64,000 nucleotides of DNA from Streptomyces hygroscopicus (GCA_002021875.1 CP018627.1:7874001-7938000), one strand, 5' to 3'; numbered from the stretch's first letter, positions 42,843-54,350 are shown. Numbers and translations are program-made. The notes: generated by a model from the letters alone, not told the origin.

Positions 42843-42940
42843 TCAGCCCAGGCCCGGCAAATCCAGCCCGTCCGGCGTTGAGGACAGGACCGGTCCCGGC
42901 TAATCCAGCCCGTCCGGCGTTTGAGGACAAGGCCCACCCC
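42843..42940. repeat. Dispersed Streptomyces intergenic repeat, two copies
   Basis: The element aatccagcccgtccggcgtt with following tgaggaca occurs at about 42858 and 42902, with a partial related sequence upstream. This element (tccagcccgtccggcgtttg) is, as I recall, very abundant between Streptomyces genes. It lies between the GH18 and fumarase genes, which converge here, and could work as a transcription stop or simply be a scattered repeat. The whole gap is 226 bp. Confidence 0.75.
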
Positions 42941-43030
42941 GGGCCGGTCGGGGGCCCGGGGGCGCGGCCCCCCGGATGGGACGGGTAAGGGCGGCGGGGG
43001 CGCATCCACGCCCCCGCCGCCCCGCAGGCG

Positions 43031-44710
43031 TTACGCCACCCCCGGCCCCCGCACCGGAATGCTCGTGAACGTCGGCTGCGGCGCCGGGTCCTGGAAGAAG
43101 TCGTTCCCCTTGTCGTCCACCACGATGAACGCCGGGAAGTCCTCGACCTCGATCCTCCAGACCGCCTCCATGCCCAGCTCCTCGTACTCCAGGACCTCGA
43201 CCTTCTTGATGCAGTCCTGGGCCAGCCGCGCCGCCGGACCGCCGATCGAGCCCAGGTAGAAGCCGCCGTGCGCGGCACACGCGTCGGTGACCTGCTTCGA
43301 GCGGTTGCCCTTGGCCAGCATGACCTGCGAGCCGCCCGCCGCCTGGAACTGCTCGACGTACGCGTCCATCCGGCCCGCGGTCGTCGGGCCGAACGAACCG
43401 GAGGCGTAGCCCTCGGGGGTCTTGGCCGGGCCCGCGTAGTAGACCGGGTGGTTCTTCAGGTACTCGGGCATCTCCTCGCCCGCGTCCAGCCGCTCCTTGA
43501 TCTTCGCGTGCGCGATGTCCCGGGCGACGACCAGCGTGCCGGTGAGCGAGAGCCGGGTCTTGACCGGGTGCCTGGTCAGCTCGGCCAGGACGTCGTCCAT
43601 CGGCCGGTTGAGGTCGATGGCGACCGCGTCCAGGTCCGGGCCCGCGCCCTTGGTCAGCTCCTCGTCCGTCGTCTCCGGCAGGAAGCGCGCCGGGTCGGTC
43701 TCCAGCTGTTCCAGGAAGACGCCCTCCGGCGTGATCTTGGCGAGCGCCTGGCGGTCGGCGGAGCACGAGACGGCGATCGCGACCGGGCAGGAGGCGCCGT
43801 GGCGCGGCAGCCGGACGACCCGGACGTCATGGCAGAAGTACTTGCCGCCGAACTGCGCGCCGATCCCGATCTTCTGCGTCAGCTCGAAGACCTTCTCCTC
43901 CAGCTCCTTGTCGCGGAAGCCGTGGCCGGTCGGGGAGCCCTCGGCGGGCAGCTCGTCCAGGTAGTGCGCGGAGGCGTACTTGGCGGTCTTGAGCGCGTAC
44001 TCGGCGCTGGTGCCGCCGACCACGATCGCCAGGTGGTACGGCGGGCAGGCGGCCGTACCCAGCGAGCGGATCTTCTCCTCCAGGAACTTCATCATCGATG
44101 CCTCGTTCAGCACCGCCTTCGTCTCCTGGTAGAGGAAGGACTTGTTGGCCGAGCCGCCGCCCTTGGCCATGAAGAGGAACTTGTAGGCGCCGCCGTCGGT
44201 CGCGTACAGCTCGATCTGCGCGGGCAGGTTGGAGCCGGTGTTCTTCTCCTCCCACATGGTCAGCGGGGCCATCTGGGAGTAGCGCAGATTGAGCTTGGTG
44301 TACGCGTCGAAGACGCCCCGCGACAGGGCCTCCTCGTCGCCGCCTTCGGTCAGCACGTGCTGCCCGCGCTTGCCCATGACGATCGCGGTGCCGGTGTCCT
44401 GGCACATCGGGAGCACCCCGGCGGCCGCGATGTTGGCGTTCTTCAGCAGGTCCAGCGCCACGAAGCGGTCGTTGGCGCTGGCCTCCGGGTCGTCGAGGAT
44501 GCGGCGCAGCTGGGCGAGGTGGGCGGGGCGCAGATAGTGCGAGATGTCGTGCATCGCCTCGGCCGCGAGCCTGCGCAGCGCCTCCGGCTCGACCTTCAGG
44601 AAGGTGCGCCCATCGGCCTCGAAGGTGCTCACGCCCTCGGAGGTCACCAGGCGGTACGGCGTGGTGTCGGCTCCCAAGGGCAGCAGGTCCGAATAGGCAA
44701 ACTCTGGCAT
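43031..44710 (-). CDS. fumB: Fumarate hydratase class I (iron-sulphur, FumA/B type)
   Basis: The 559-residue enzyme joins the alpha (about residues 50-330) and beta (about 380-555) parts of class I hydro-lyases in one chain. Cluster cysteines are seen in [10 protein letters not shown] (about 103), in [10 protein letters not shown] and in [14 protein letters not shown]. The C-terminal signature [15 protein letters not shown] is present. The [4Fe-4S] cluster makes it oxygen-sensitive, in contrast to the fumC product at 36829. It is probably a single-gene unit. Confidence 0.95.
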   Translation of the reverse strand: MPEFAYSDLLPLGADTTPYRLVTSEGVSTFEADGRTFLKVEPEALRRLAAEAMHDISHYLRPAHLAQLRRILDDPEASANDRFVALDLLKNANIAAAGVLPMCQDTGTAIVMGKRGQHVLTEGGDEEALSRGVFDAYTKLNLRYSQMAPLTMWEEKNTGSNLPAQIELYATDGGAYKFLFMAKGGGSANKSFLYQETKAVLNEASMMKFLEEKIRSLGTAACPPYHLAIVVGGTSAEYALKTAKYASAHYLDELPAEGSPTGHGFRDKELEEKVFELTQKIGIGAQFGGKYFCHDVRVVRLPRHGASCPVAIAVSCSADRQALAKITPEGVFLEQLETDPARFLPETTDEELTKGAGPDLDAVAIDLNRPMDDVLAELTRHPVKTRLSLTGTLVVARDIAHAKIKERLDAGEEMPEYLKNHPVYYAGPAKTPEGYASGSFGPTTAGRMDAYVEQFQAAGGSQVMLAKGNRSKQVTDACAAHGGFYLGSIGGPAARLAQDCIKKVEVLEYEELGMEAVWRIEVEDFPAFIVVDDKGNDFFQDPAPQPTFTSIPVRGPGVA

Positions 44711-44881
44711 CGCGGCCGTTCCTCACTCGACAGGGCTTCGGCTGACTTCGTCGACAGCGCGTTCATAAGCGTAGAACGGGGCAGCGGAACGGAACCTGTG
44801 AGGTAAGGCTCATTAGCGGGCGCGAGGACCGGTAGAGGACCGGTAGGGGAAGGATCAGGGAGACGTCAGGGATCGTCCCCT

Positions 44882-44901
44882 AGTCGCGATCTATCGCGAC
44901 T
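44882..44901. promoter_or_regulatory. Palindrome in the promoter of the DUF1707 gene
   Basis: AGTCGCGAT-CT-ATCGCGACT is a perfect 9-bp inverted repeat. It is followed by ggatacgct, a Streptomyces-type -10 region, only about 6 bases before the GTG start. The message may therefore be leaderless and the palindrome a repressor site over the -35 region. Confidence 0.65.
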
Positions 44902-44916
44902 GGATACGCTGAGTCC

Positions 44917-45630
44917 GTGGATGAGCAGCAGCCCGTGCCCCTGACCAAATCCGCCCCCGCGCCCGCCCCGGCGGCCCCCGCGCCAGCCCCGGCGCCGACC
45001 CCGGCTCCGGCGTCCGCGCCCGTCGCGGAGGCGGAGCTACGCGCGTCCGACGCCGACCGCGACCGGATCGCGGACATCCTGCGGGAGGCCCTCGCCGAGG
45101 GGCGGCTCCAGCCCGAGGAGCACGCCGAGCGGATCGACGCGGTCTATCGGGCCAAGACCCTCGGCGAGCTGGAGCCCCTGGTGCGCGATCTGCCCGTCGC
45201 CCCCGCCCGCGGTGCCGGCTCGGCGCCGGCGCACGACGCGGAGACGGACTGGGCGCGCACCGTGCCCGAGTCGGAGAACCTGGTGGCGGTCTTCGGCGGT
45301 TCGACGCGCAAGGGCCGCTGGCGGGTCAGGCGCCGTACGAACGTCCTGGCGGTCTTCGGCGGTGTCGAAATCGATCTGACCGAGGCGGTGTTCGAGCACC
45401 GGGAGATCGTCATCAATGTCGTGGCCGCCTTCGGCGGGGTGGACATCAAGGTCCCGGAGAACGTCTCGCTGCGCGGCTCGGGCGCGGGCATCCTCGGCGG
45501 CTTCGACGTCAGGACGTACGAGGCACAGGACCCCGACGCACCGGTGATCCACGTCACCGGGTTCGGGGTCTTCGGCGGTGTCGAGGCCAAGCCCAAGCGA
45601 GGAAAGCGGCTGAAGAACCTGCGGGCATAA
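44917..45630 (+). CDS. DUF1707 protein with LiaF-like C-terminal domain
   Basis: The 237-residue product begins with an Ala/Pro repeat (about residues 10-38, PAPAPTPAPA). A DUF1707 (SHOCT-like) module follows (about 42-95: LRASDADRDRIADILREALA; YRAKTLGELEPLVRDL). The C-terminal part (about 118-230) has three NxxAxFGG repeats (NLVAVFGGST, NVLAVFGGVE, NVVAAFGGVD) of the beta-helical cell-wall-active/LiaF-like domain. Such proteins are common in actinobacteria, and their role is not established. The start GTG lies at or near the predicted RNA start. Confidence 0.88.
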   Translation: MDEQQPVPLTKSAPAPAPAAPAPAPAPTPAPASAPVAEAELRASDADRDRIADILREALAEGRLQPEEHAERIDAVYRAKTLGELEPLVRDLPVAPARGAGSAPAHDAETDWARTVPESENLVAVFGGSTRKGRWRVRRRTNVLAVFGGVEIDLTEAVFEHREIVINVVAAFGGVDIKVPENVSLRGSGAGILGGFDVRTYEAQDPDAPVIHVTGFGVFGGVEAKPKRGKRLKNLRA

Positions 45631-45809
45631 GCCCTGAAGAACGAGCATGCGCGGGGGAAGTTCCGGGTGGGACAACGGTGTGCATAAGCGCGCGCACAGC
45701 GGGTAAGGCTTGGTGCATCGTCTCTCGTACGGCTGATGGGGGTGCTCACGGGGCCGTACACCTCGAGGCGGGCAAGGGTGACCACCGGAGCCGTCGTCAG
45801 GAGTAGACC

Positions 45810-46166
45810 GTGCTGCAACCGCATCAGCCCCTGCTGGAAGCCGCCGTGCCCCCGCAGCGCGTCCCCGCGCGGGATCAGGCCGGCCCCTGGCACTCGGAGG
45901 CGGTGTGCCGACGGGATGAGGCCGGGCTGTTCTTCGCCCCTTCCAAGGAGCCCACGGCTGCCAGGCTGTCGCGGGAAGAGGCCGCCAAGCGCGTCTGTGC
46001 GCGCTGCCCGGTCATGGTCGAGTGCCGGGAGCACGCACTGCTGCAGCCCGAGCCGTACGGCGTGTGGGGCGGGCTGACCGCGGCCGAGCGCCGGGTCGTG
46101 CTGGCCCGCCGCCGGCGCCGGGAGGTGGAGCTGCAGCGCGCGGTGCAGGTCGCCGCCGCGGGCTGA
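45810..46166 (+). CDS. wblI: WhiB-like iron-sulphur regulator (WblI-like)
   Basis: GTG 45810 has CAGGAG 7 bases upstream. The 118-residue protein shows the four cluster cysteines of WhiB proteins (AVCRR; VCARCPVMVEC) and the GVWGG turn followed by a basic tail (ARRRRREVE). These proteins bind a [4Fe-4S] cluster, pair with the principal sigma factor and regulate development or stress genes. The call to WblI rests on my recollection that this paralogue lies next to glpX in S. coelicolor; the family call itself is secure. Confidence 0.9.
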   Translation: MLQPHQPLLEAAVPPQRVPARDQAGPWHSEAVCRRDEAGLFFAPSKEPTAARLSREEAAKRVCARCPVMVECREHALLQPEPYGVWGGLTAAERRVVLARRRRREVELQRAVQVAAAG

Positions 46167-46283
46167 ACTCTTCGGGACCTGGGCCGGGCCCCGCCGGGAG
46201 GCGGGACCCGGCCCTTGTCATGTGCCGTCTGCGCTATGTGCCGTCCGCATCAGGTGCCGTCCGCGTTACGCGCTGTCGCGCGC

Positions 46284-47315
46284 TCAGCTCGGCCGTTCGA
46301 AGTCGACGGCGGCGTAGGCGCGCAGCTTGGCCAGCCGGTGGGTGGAGTCGATCTGCCGGATGGTCCCCGACTTGGACCGCATGACCAGCGACTGGGTGGT
46401 GGCGGTCTCCGCGCGGTACCGCACCCCGCGCAGCAGGTCCCCGTCCGTGATGCCGGTCGCGACGAAGAACACATTGTCGCCGCTGACCAGGTCGTTGGTC
46501 TCGAGGACCTGGTCGAGGTCGTGGCCCGCGTCGAGGGCGCGCTGCCGCTCCTCGTCGTCCTTGGGCCACAGCTTGGCCTGGATGGTGCCGCCGAGGCACT
46601 TGATCGCGCAGGCCGCGATGATGCCCTCCGGCGTACCGCCCACGCCCAGCAGCAGGTCCACACCGGTGCTCTCGCGCGCGGCCATGATCGCGCCGGCCAC
46701 GTCGCCGTCGGAGATGAACTTGATCCGGGCGCCCGCCTCCCGGATCTCCTTGACGATGCCCTCGTGGCGGGGCCGGTCGAGGACCACGACGGTGACGTCC
46801 TCGGGGCTGGACTTCTTGGCCTTGGCGATCCGGCGGATGTTCACGCCGGGGGGCGCCGTGATGTCGACGAACTCGGCGGCGTCGGGGCCGGTGACCAGCT
46901 TGTCCATGTAGAAGACGGCCGACGGGTCGAACATGGTGCCGCGCTCGGCGACCGCGAGCACGGAGACGGCGTTGGCCATGCCCTTCGCGGTGAGCGTGGT
47001 GCCGTCCACGGGGTCCACGGCCACGTCGCACTCCGGGCCGGTGCCATCGCCCACGCGCTCGCCGTTGAAGAGCATCGGCGCCTCGTCCTTCTCCCCCTCT
47101 CCGATGACGACGACGCCGTTCATCGAGACGGTGTGCACGAGGGAGCGCATGGCCTTCACGGCGGCGCCGTCGGCGCCGTTCTTGTCGCCGCGGCCCACCC
47201 AGCGGCCGGAGGCCATGGCACCCGCCTCGGTGACCCGGACGAGTTCCAGGGCGAGGTTGCGATCGGGAGCCTCGGGGCTGACCTCGAGCTGGGAGGGGAG
47301 ATGATGCTCGGTCAT
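46284..47315 (-). CDS. glpX: Class II fructose-1,6-bisphosphatase
   Basis: The 343-residue cytoplasmic enzyme removes the 1-phosphate of fructose 1,6-bisphosphate in gluconeogenesis. Class II metal-site motifs are seen: [26 protein letters not shown] and SDGDVAGAI, and [10 protein letters not shown]. It is the usual sole FBPase of actinobacteria. AAGGTG lies about 9 bases before ATG 47315. The open frame extends far upstream without signals and should be ignored. It converges with the wbl gene. Confidence 0.97.
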   Translation of the reverse strand: MTEHHLPSQLEVSPEAPDRNLALELVRVTEAGAMASGRWVGRGDKNGADGAAVKAMRSLVHTVSMNGVVVIGEGEKDEAPMLFNGERVGDGTGPECDVAVDPVDGTTLTAKGMANAVSVLAVAERGTMFDPSAVFYMDKLVTGPDAAEFVDITAPPGVNIRRIAKAKKSSPEDVTVVVLDRPRHEGIVKEIREAGARIKFISDGDVAGAIMAARESTGVDLLLGVGGTPEGIIAACAIKCLGGTIQAKLWPKDDEERQRALDAGHDLDQVLETNDLVSGDNVFFVATGITDGDLLRGVRYRAETATTQSLVMRSKSGTIRQIDSTHRLAKLRAYAAVDFERPS

Positions 47316-47489
47316 CGGAGCGCACCTTTCTGTACGGCGACGGACCGGAGGTCCCTCCTTCCCGCAGGGGGCTAGGAGGGTGAGGGTGTTCATGACCTTA
47401 TCCGCTGATTGGCTAAGTGAGCAGACAGCCCCACGCATGAGCACGGCCCTGTTGCAAGGTGCGGCGACCGGATGAGGGACGATAGGGGC

Positions 47490-48038
47490 GTGGCAGGTAT
47501 GCGTGGCAAAGAGACGGTCCGGGACATGGTGCTGTCGCTGGCGGCGATCGGTGTCGTCGCGGCGGGCATCTACCTCTTCGGCATCCCGCACGACGAGGGC
47601 GCCAAGGGCTCCGGGGTGAAGACGGTGGACTACCGCGTGGAGCTGGACACGGCCCGCCGCGCCGCCCCGTACCCGGTGGCCGCCCCCGAGCCCGGGAGCC
47701 TGCCCAAGGGCTGGCGCGCGACGTCGGTGACCTACCGCCCGGCCGCCGAGCCGGACGGCGCGCTCTGGCACCTCGGCTTCCTCGACCAGGACGAGGAGTA
47801 CATCGCGGTCGAGCAGAGCGACGGCAAGCCCGTGCCGTTCGTGGAAGAGGTCACACAGCAGGCGCGGGAGACGAAGCGTACGGAGCGGGTCGACGGCGAG
47901 GAGTGGGTCCGCTACGAGGGCGACAAGTACGACGCGCTGGTGCGCCAGGAGCCGGGCGTGACCACGGTGGTCACCGGGACGGCGTCGTACGGGCAGCTGA
48001 CGAAGATGGCCGCCGCGCTCACCGAGAAGAAGGGCTGA
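47490..48038 (+). CDS. DUF4245 membrane-anchored protein
   Basis: The protein (about 182 residues from GTG 47490; ATG 47472 and 47499 are alternatives) has one N-terminal helix ([20 protein letters not shown]) and an extracytoplasmic DUF4245 domain with [29 protein letters not shown] and [20 protein letters not shown]4245 is an actinobacterial family of unknown role. It is divergent from glpX with 174 bp between. A long hairpin follows the stop. Confidence 0.85.
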   Translation: MAGMRGKETVRDMVLSLAAIGVVAAGIYLFGIPHDEGAKGSGVKTVDYRVELDTARRAAPYPVAAPEPGSLPKGWRATSVTYRPAAEPDGALWHLGFLDQDEEYIAVEQSDGKPVPFVEEVTQQARETKRTERVDGEEWVRYEGDKYDALVRQEPGVTTVVTGTASYGQLTKMAAALTEKKG

Positions 48039-48047
48039 GCGCGACGG

Positions 48048-48092
48048 CCGAAGGGCGTGGCCCGGACCAGCGGTCCGGACCACGCCCTTCGG
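48048..48092. terminator. Long hairpin after the DUF4245 gene
   Basis: CCGAAGGGCGTGG pairs with CCACGCCCTTCGG, and the inner arms CCGGACC and GGTCCGG continue the stem past one mismatch. It separates the convergent DUF4245 and nitroreductase genes. Short gtggcct/gtgctct repeats lie between it and the nitroreductase stop. Confidence 0.85.
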
Positions 48093-48138
48093 TTTGTGGC
48101 TTGCGCTCTGTGCTCTGTGGCCTGTGGCCTGTGGCCGA

Positions 48139-48729
48139 TCAGACCGTGGTGATGACCTGGTCGTAGTCCAGGCGCGGGCCACGGGGGAACCAGGCGTCCT
48201 CGCCCGGCTTGCCGATGTTGATGACCACCAGCGGGGTGTGGTCCTCGTCCAGGAACTCCTTCTGGATCCCGGCGGCGTCGAAACCGGTCATCGGGCCGGC
48301 GGCGAGACCGGCGGCGCGGATGCCCAGGATGAAGTAACCGGCCTGCAGCGAGGCGTTCAGCCCGGCGGCCTGCTCACGGGCGGCGCGCTCGGCGAAGAAG
48401 ACGTCCTTGGCCTGCGGGAAGTGCGGGAAGAGCGCGGGCAGCTCCTCGTGGAACTCGTTGTCCGCGGCGAGGATCGCCACCAGCGGGGCCGTGGAGGTCT
48501 TGGCCTGGTTGCCCTCGGCCATGTGCTGGACCAGGCGCTCACGGGCCTCGGGGGAACGGACCAGCACGACGCGCAGCGGCGACTGGTTGAACGCGGTCGG
48601 CGCGTACTTGATCAGGTCGTAGATCGCCTGTACCTGCTCCTCGGTCACCGGCTCGTCGGTGAAGGTGTTCGCGGTGCGGGCCTCACGGAAGAGAAGGTCC
48701 TGAGCGGCGGGGTCGAGTACGAGTGCCAT
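48139..48729 (-). CDS. Nitroreductase family protein (RutE-like)
   Basis: The 196-residue flavoprotein shows the FMN-binding start ([15 protein letters not shown]), [14 protein letters not shown], and the [19 protein letters not shown] segment typical of malonic-semialdehyde reductase/RutE-type nitroreductases. It uses NAD(P)H to reduce small carbonyl or nitro compounds; the true substrate is unknown. AGAGG lies before ATG 48729. The upstream region around 48790-48810 is AT-rich (tttagttgaacattaat on the minus strand), possibly a MarR/HxlR-type operator. Confidence 0.92.
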   Translation of the reverse strand: MALVLDPAAQDLLFREARTANTFTDEPVTEEQVQAIYDLIKYAPTAFNQSPLRVVLVRSPEARERLVQHMAEGNQAKTSTAPLVAILAADNEFHEELPALFPHFPQAKDVFFAERAAREQAAGLNASLQAGYFILGIRAAGLAAGPMTGFDAAGIQKEFLDEDHTPLVVINIGKPGEDAWFPRGPRLDYDQVITTV

Positions 48730-49027
48730 GGAAGAAACCTCTACATAAGCGGGGATATCGCTGACGGCTTCTACTGTACGGCGCTTAGATTAATGTTCAA
48801 CTAAAAAGTTGGCGCAGCGTACGGAAGGTGCTCTGAATCACTCAGTGCGCAGCGCGCCAAGACCGGCGCGGCCGGTCGAGAGTGGGGGATCGCGCGCGGC
48901 CGATCGACGGCGTCCGGTGGGCGGTCGGCGGCGGGTGATCGCCGACCCCCGGCGGTCGGCGGCCGGAGGACGGTGGCTGATCGACGGCGGCCGACCGATG
49001 GCGGCCGACCGACGGCCGACCCGCCGG
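48730..49027. other. Promoter of the nitroreductase gene and GGCCGACCGA-type repeats
   Basis: The first 100 bp contain an AT-rich patch with TTAG...CTAA symmetry near 48787-48806, a likely regulated promoter of the nitroreductase gene. The remaining 200 bp are made of degenerate cgatcgacggc/ggccgaccga repeats ending at the xseB stop. No gene is supported. Confidence 0.5.
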
Positions 49028-49336
49028 TCAGCCCTCCGCGGCGCCCGCGCCCCCGGCGCCCTCCGCGCCCCCGACGTCGTCCCCGTCCGCGTCCGTCTCG
49101 TCCGCCAGCGCCGCGTCCAGCCGCGCCCGCGCGCCCTCCAGCCAGCGGCGGCAGACCTTCGCCAGCTCCTCGCCCCGCTCCCACAGCGCGAGCGACTCCT
49201 CCAGACTCGTGCCGCCCGCCTCCAGGCGGCGGACCACCTCGACCAGCTCGTCCCGCGCCTGCTCATAGCCGAGCGTGGTCTCCGCCCGCGGTGCGCTCTG
49301 CTCGGCCTGCTGGGCCTGCTCGTCCGTCTTCGCCAT
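49028..49336 (-). CDS. xseB: Exodeoxyribonuclease VII small subunit
   Basis: The 102-residue protein has the XseB helical hairpin at about residues 20-75: [37 protein letters not shown], and [13 protein letters not shown]. The small subunit wraps the XseA coiled coil and is needed for processive cleavage of single-stranded DNA. The Asp/Gly/Ala-rich tail is longer than in E. coli. It lies 10 bp downstream of xseA. Confidence 0.95.
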   Translation of the reverse strand: MAKTDEQAQQAEQSAPRAETTLGYEQARDELVEVVRRLEAGGTSLEESLALWERGEELAKVCRRWLEGARARLDAALADETDADGDDVGGAEGAGGAGAAEG

Positions 49337-49346
49337 GCCCCTCACC

Positions 49347-50567
49347 CTATTCAGCCGGACCGACAGCGACGCGCGCCCGGAACTCGCCCTCGGCGACCCG
49401 CGCCCGCAGCTCCTCGCCCTCCGTGACCTCGTCGGCCGCCCGCACCACCGAGCCGTCGGGGTGCTGCAGCACCGCATAGCCCCGCCGCAGCGTCGCGGCG
49501 GGGGAGAGGGCCACCACCCGCGCCTGGGTGTGGGCCAGCTCGGAGTCGGCCCGGTCCAGCAGATGGCCCAGGCAGCGGCGGGCGCGCTCCAGCACCGCCG
49601 TGATCCGCTCCGCGCGCTCGTCCACCATGCGGTGCGGCTCCCGCAAGCACGGCCGGGCCAGCGCGGCGGCCAGCCCCCGCTCCTCCCGGTCCAGCAGCCC
49701 GTGCACACTGCGCAGCGCGCGCTCCCGAAGCTGCTGGACGCGCATCAGCTCCTCGCCCACATCCGGCACGATCTTCTTCGCCGCGTCGGTGGGCGTGGAG
49801 GCGCGCAGATCGGCGACCAGGTCGAGCAGCGGTGAGTCCGGCTCATGGCCGATCGCGGAGACCACCGGCGTACGGCACGCGGCCACCGCCCGCACCAGCT
49901 GCTCATCGGAGAACGGCAGCAGATCCTCCACACTGCCGCCGCCGCGCGCCACCACGATCACATCCACTTCCGGCAGCGCGTCGAGCTCCTTGACCGCCTC
50001 GATCACCTGCGGCACCGCGTGCACCCCCTGCACGGCCACATTGCGCACCTCGAGGCGGACGGCGGGCCAGCGCAGCCGTGCGTTCTCCAGCACATCGCGC
50101 TCGGCGGCCGAGGCGCGCCCGCAGACCAGCCCTATCAGCTGCGGCAGAAAGGGCAGCGGCTTCTTGCGGTCGGCCGCGAACAGCCCCTCCGCCGCCAGCG
50201 CCTTCTTCAACTGCTCGAGCCGCGCGAGCAGTTCGCCGACCCCCACCGGGCGGATCTCGGCGGCCCGCAGGGAGAGCTGGCCCCGCGGCGCGTACCACTC
50301 CGGCTTGGCGTGCACCACGACCCGCGCGCCCTCGGTGACCGAGTCCGCGATTCTGTCGAAGACGGCGCGGAAGCAGGTGACGGTCAGCGAGATGTCGTAA
50401 CTGGGGTCGCGCAGGGTCAGAAACACCACACCGGCGCCCGGGCGCCGGGACAGCTGGGTGATCTGCCCCTCGACCCACACCGCGCCGAGCCGGTCGATCC
50501 AGCTCCCGATCAGCCGGGACACCTCGCCGACCGGGATCGGCGCCTCCGCGGACGTGTTGACAGCCAT
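49347..50567 (-). CDS. xseA: Exodeoxyribonuclease VII large subunit
   Basis: The 406-residue protein has the OB-fold start ([33 protein letters not shown]), the catalytic domain ([50 protein letters not shown]) and a long coiled coil from about 280. It degrades single-stranded DNA during repair. ATG 50567 was preferred, but GTG 50591 is in frame and neither has a clear ribosome site. It is divergent from ispH with only 62 bp between. Confidence 0.95.
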   Translation of the reverse strand: MAVNTSAEAPIPVGEVSRLIGSWIDRLGAVWVEGQITQLSRRPGAGVVFLTLRDPSYDISLTVTCFRAVFDRIADSVTEGARVVVHAKPEWYAPRGQLSLRAAEIRPVGVGELLARLEQLKKALAAEGLFAADRKKPLPFLPQLIGLVCGRASAAERDVLENARLRWPAVRLEVRNVAVQGVHAVPQVIEAVKELDALPEVDVIVVARGGGSVEDLLPFSDEQLVRAVAACRTPVVSAIGHEPDSPLLDLVADLRASTPTDAAKKIVPDVGEELMRVQQLRERALRSVHGLLDREERGLAAALARPCLREPHRMVDERAERITAVLERARRCLGHLLDRADSELAHTQARVVALSPAATLRRGYAVLQHPDGSVVRAADEVTEGEELRARVAEGEFRARVAVGPAE

Positions 50568-50629
50568 GACCGCGAGGGTATCGGTCACCACCGACAGACC
50601 CCGGGGGCATCGCCCCTACCATGGGGGAC

Positions 50630-51691
50630 ATGACTGCAACCTCCGCCCGCCGGGTCCTGCTCGCGGCCCCCCGTGGCTACTGTGCCGGTGTCGACCGTGC
50701 CGTGATCGCCGTCGAGAAGGCCCTGGAGCAGTACGGCGCGCCGATCTATGTGCGCAAGGAGATCGTCCACAACAAGTACGTCGTCCGGACCCTGGAGAAA
50801 AAGGGCGCCATCTTCGTCGACGAGACGGAGGAGGTGCCCGAGGGCTCCATCGTGATCTTCTCGGCGCACGGTGTCGCGCCGGTGGTCCACGAGGAGGCCG
50901 CCGAGCGCAAGCTGGCCACCATCGACGCCACCTGTCCCCTGGTGACCAAGGTCCACAAGGAAGCAGTCCGGTTCGCCAAGGAGGACTACGACATCCTCCT
51001 GATCGGTCATGAGGGCCATGAGGAGGTCATCGGCACCAGCGGTGAGGCCCCGGACCACATCACCCTGGTCGACGGCCCCGACGATGTGAAGAACGTCGAC
51101 GTGCGCGACGAGTCCAAGGTCGTCTGGCTCTCCCAGACCACCCTCTCGGTCGACGAGACCATGGAGACCGTGGACGCGCTCAAGGAGCGCTTCCCGCAGC
51201 TCATCAGCCCGCCCAGCGACGACATCTGCTACGCCACCCAGAACCGCCAGATCGCCATCAAGCAGGTGGCCGCCGAGTCCGACCTGGTCATCGTGGTCGG
51301 CTCCAAGAACTCCTCCAACTCGGTGCGGCTGGTGGAGGTCGCCATCGGCGCGGGCGCCAAGGACGGCCATCTGGTCGACTACGCGAGCGAGATCGACGAG
51401 GCATGGCTGGAGGGCGTCACCACGGTCGGCGTGACTTCGGGCGCCTCCGTGCCGGACGTGCTCGTCGAGGGCGTCCTGGAGTGGCTGGCCGAGCGCGGCT
51501 TCGGCGATGTCGAGGTCGTCCAGCCGATGCAGGAGTCCCTGACCTTCTCGCTCCCCAAGGAGCTGCGCCGGGATCTGCGGGCGGAGGCGGCAGCGGCCGC
51601 GACGTCCGTTGGTGCGCCGGAGGCCGCGGCGGTCGTCGGTGCGCCGGAGGCCGCGGCGGTCGCCGCTGAGGCGGAGGGATCCCAGCGGTGA
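50630..51691 (+). CDS. ispH: 4-hydroxy-3-methylbut-2-enyl diphosphate reductase
   Basis: The 353-residue enzyme makes IPP and DMAPP in the last step of the MEP isoprenoid pathway. Its three cluster cysteines lie in PRGYCAGVD (about residue 18), [10 protein letters not shown] (about 103) and [11 protein letters not shown] (about 202). GxSSNSVRL-like [10 protein letters not shown] is also seen. ATG 50630 was used by similarity; ATG 50621 is in frame. The C-terminal 30 residues contain a duplicated VGAPEAAAV, encoded by a direct repeat, outside the conserved fold. Its stop overlaps the ppgK start. Confidence 0.96.
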   Translation: MTATSARRVLLAAPRGYCAGVDRAVIAVEKALEQYGAPIYVRKEIVHNKYVVRTLEKKGAIFVDETEEVPEGSIVIFSAHGVAPVVHEEAAERKLATIDATCPLVTKVHKEAVRFAKEDYDILLIGHEGHEEVIGTSGEAPDHITLVDGPDDVKNVDVRDESKVVWLSQTTLSVDETMETVDALKERFPQLISPPSDDICYATQNRQIAIKQVAAESDLVIVVGSKNSSNSVRLVEVAIGAGAKDGHLVDYASEIDEAWLEGVTTVGVTSGASVPDVLVEGVLEWLAERGFGDVEVVQPMQESLTFSLPKELRRDLRAEAAAAATSVGAPEAAAVVGAPEAAAVAAEAEGSQR

Positions 51692-52479
51692 CGCAGGACC
51701 AGGGGGCCACGGGGGCGTCCGCGGCGAGGGTGTTCGGCATCGACATCGGCGGTTCGGGCATCAAGGGCGCCCCGGTGGACCTGGACCGCGGTGAGCTCGC
51801 GGAGGAGCGCCATAAGGTGCTCACCCCGCAGCCGTCCACGCCCGAGGCGGTCCTGGACGGTGTGGTGGAGGTCGTCCGGCAGTTCGACTTGTCCGGGCGG
51901 CCGGTCGGGGTGACCTTCCCGGGCGTGGTGAAGAACGGTGTCACCCTTACCGCCGCGAATGTCGACAAGAGCTGGATCGGCACCGATCTGGCGTCACAGC
52001 TCGGCGAGCGGCTGGACTGCCCCGTCACAGTGCTGAACGACGCGGACGCGGCCGGGGTCGCGGAGGTGGCCTTCGGCGCCGCCCGCGGCGTCAAGGGCAC
52101 CGTGATCGTGCTCACCCTCGGCACCGGCATCGGCAGCGCGCTCTTCACCGACGGGCATCTGCTGACCAACACCGAGCTGGGCCATCTGGAGCTGGACGGC
52201 CACGAGGCGGAGAAGCGGGCCTCGACCAAGGCCAAGGACGATCACGAGCTCAGCTGGTCGCACTGGGCGCGCCGGGTGCAGAAGTACCTCCATCACCTGG
52301 AGATGCTCTTCTCACCGGAGCTCTTCGTGCTGGGCGGCGGGGTGAGCCGTAAGGCGGACAAGTTCCTGCCGCTGATCGAGGGCGTCAGGGCCGAGATCGT
52401 GCCTGCGCAGCTGCAGAATAATGCGGGGATCGTGGGTGCCGCGATGGCCGCGGCCGCTGCTGCCGACGACGCCGGGTGA
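51688..52479 (+). CDS. ppgK: Polyphosphate glucokinase
   Basis: The 263-residue ROK-family kinase phosphorylates glucose using polyphosphate (and often ATP). Phosphate loops [13 protein letters not shown] (about residues 14-26) and [12 protein letters not shown] (about 143) are present, with ELGHLELDG as the glucose-binding segment. GTG 51688 overlaps the ispH TGA by four bases, so the two are cotranscribed. The last 95 bp overlap the 3' end of a convergent gene. Confidence 0.95.
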   Translation: MTQDQGATGASAARVFGIDIGGSGIKGAPVDLDRGELAEERHKVLTPQPSTPEAVLDGVVEVVRQFDLSGRPVGVTFPGVVKNGVTLTAANVDKSWIGTDLASQLGERLDCPVTVLNDADAAGVAEVAFGAARGVKGTVIVLTLGTGIGSALFTDGHLLTNTELGHLELDGHEAEKRASTKAKDDHELSWSHWARRVQKYLHHLEMLFSPELFVLGGGVSRKADKFLPLIEGVRAEIVPAQLQNNAGIVGAAMAAAAAADDAG

Positions 52480-53053
52480 CCAGCACGGCCCGCCGTACGA
52501 GCACGATCACCACGGTCAGCAGCGTCCCCGTGTAGAGCCAGCCGGCCTGCAGCGACAGTGCGGTGAACACCCCCACCGCCTGTCCGCTGAACCCGGCTGA
52601 ACCGTCGTTGATCGGCAGCAGCCCGACCGTATAGGCCAGCGGCGCCGTCACTGGCGCCGCCAGCAGATCGGCGGGGCGCACCCACAGCCCGCAGGCCGCG
52701 CAGGCCGGCAGGAAGAGCACGCTGTACACGGTGGGTGAGCCGGAGAACAGCAGCGCGTCCAGGCAGCCGATGCCCAGCATCGTGAGCGCGGTCAGCAGCC
52801 CCGCGCCCAGCCCGGTCAGCCGGGCGTCCGGGAGCGACAGCCCCCGGGCCCGCCGCAGCGCGGCGGGCAGCGCCGCGGCCGGACCGGACGGCCCCGTCCG
52901 GCGCGCGGGCGGCCGGGCAGCCCGGACCGGGCCGCCGGGCCGCCCACGGCCCTGACCCGTGCCTCGGCTCCGGCCGGAATACGTGTCGTCCGCGGCCGGG
53001 CGGGGCGGCGGGGCCGCCGTGCGGCGGGGCGTACGCGTGCTGTATTGCTCCAC
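52385..53053 (-). CDS. DUF6542 membrane protein
   Basis: GTG 53053 gives 222 residues. A Pro/Arg-rich head (1-75) is followed by four predicted helices (about 78-190): [56 protein letters not shown] and [19 protein letters not shown], then a basic tail. This matches the actinobacterial DUF6542 family of unknown function. The basic tail is encoded entirely opposite the end of ppgK, so the real stop or the overlap deserves a check. Confidence 0.78.
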   Translation of the reverse strand: MEQYSTRTPRRTAAPPPRPAADDTYSGRSRGTGQGRGRPGGPVRAARPPARRTGPSGPAAALPAALRRARGLSLPDARLTGLGAGLLTALTMLGIGCLDALLFSGSPTVYSVLFLPACAACGLWVRPADLLAAPVTAPLAYTVGLLPINDGSAGFSGQAVGVFTALSLQAGWLYTGTLLTVVIVLVRRAVLVTRRRRQQRPRPSRHPRSPHYSAAAQARSRP

Positions 53054-53261
53054 CCGACCAACGTAGGCGGCCGGAGGGCGGGAATCCGGTCTTGGACACG
53101 CCCTTCGCAGGACCTTGGCAGTGTGTTCGACCGATTGTCAGCCCGGCCGGGTGATCGGCCGGGCGGTCGGGGGCGGCCCCGTAGACTGGTGGACCGGCCC
53201 CGCCGGGGTCCGTCCTCTGTCCTCACATCCCGACCACGGGAAGTTACGGGAAGTCGCCAAC

Positions 53262-54350
<1,089 letters not shown>

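Noticed and set aside
47316..48182. Upstream extension of the glpX frame
   Set aside because: The frame is open only because of GC content. ATG 47315 has a ribosome site and matches the usual N-terminus, and the DUF4245 gene occupies the other strand.
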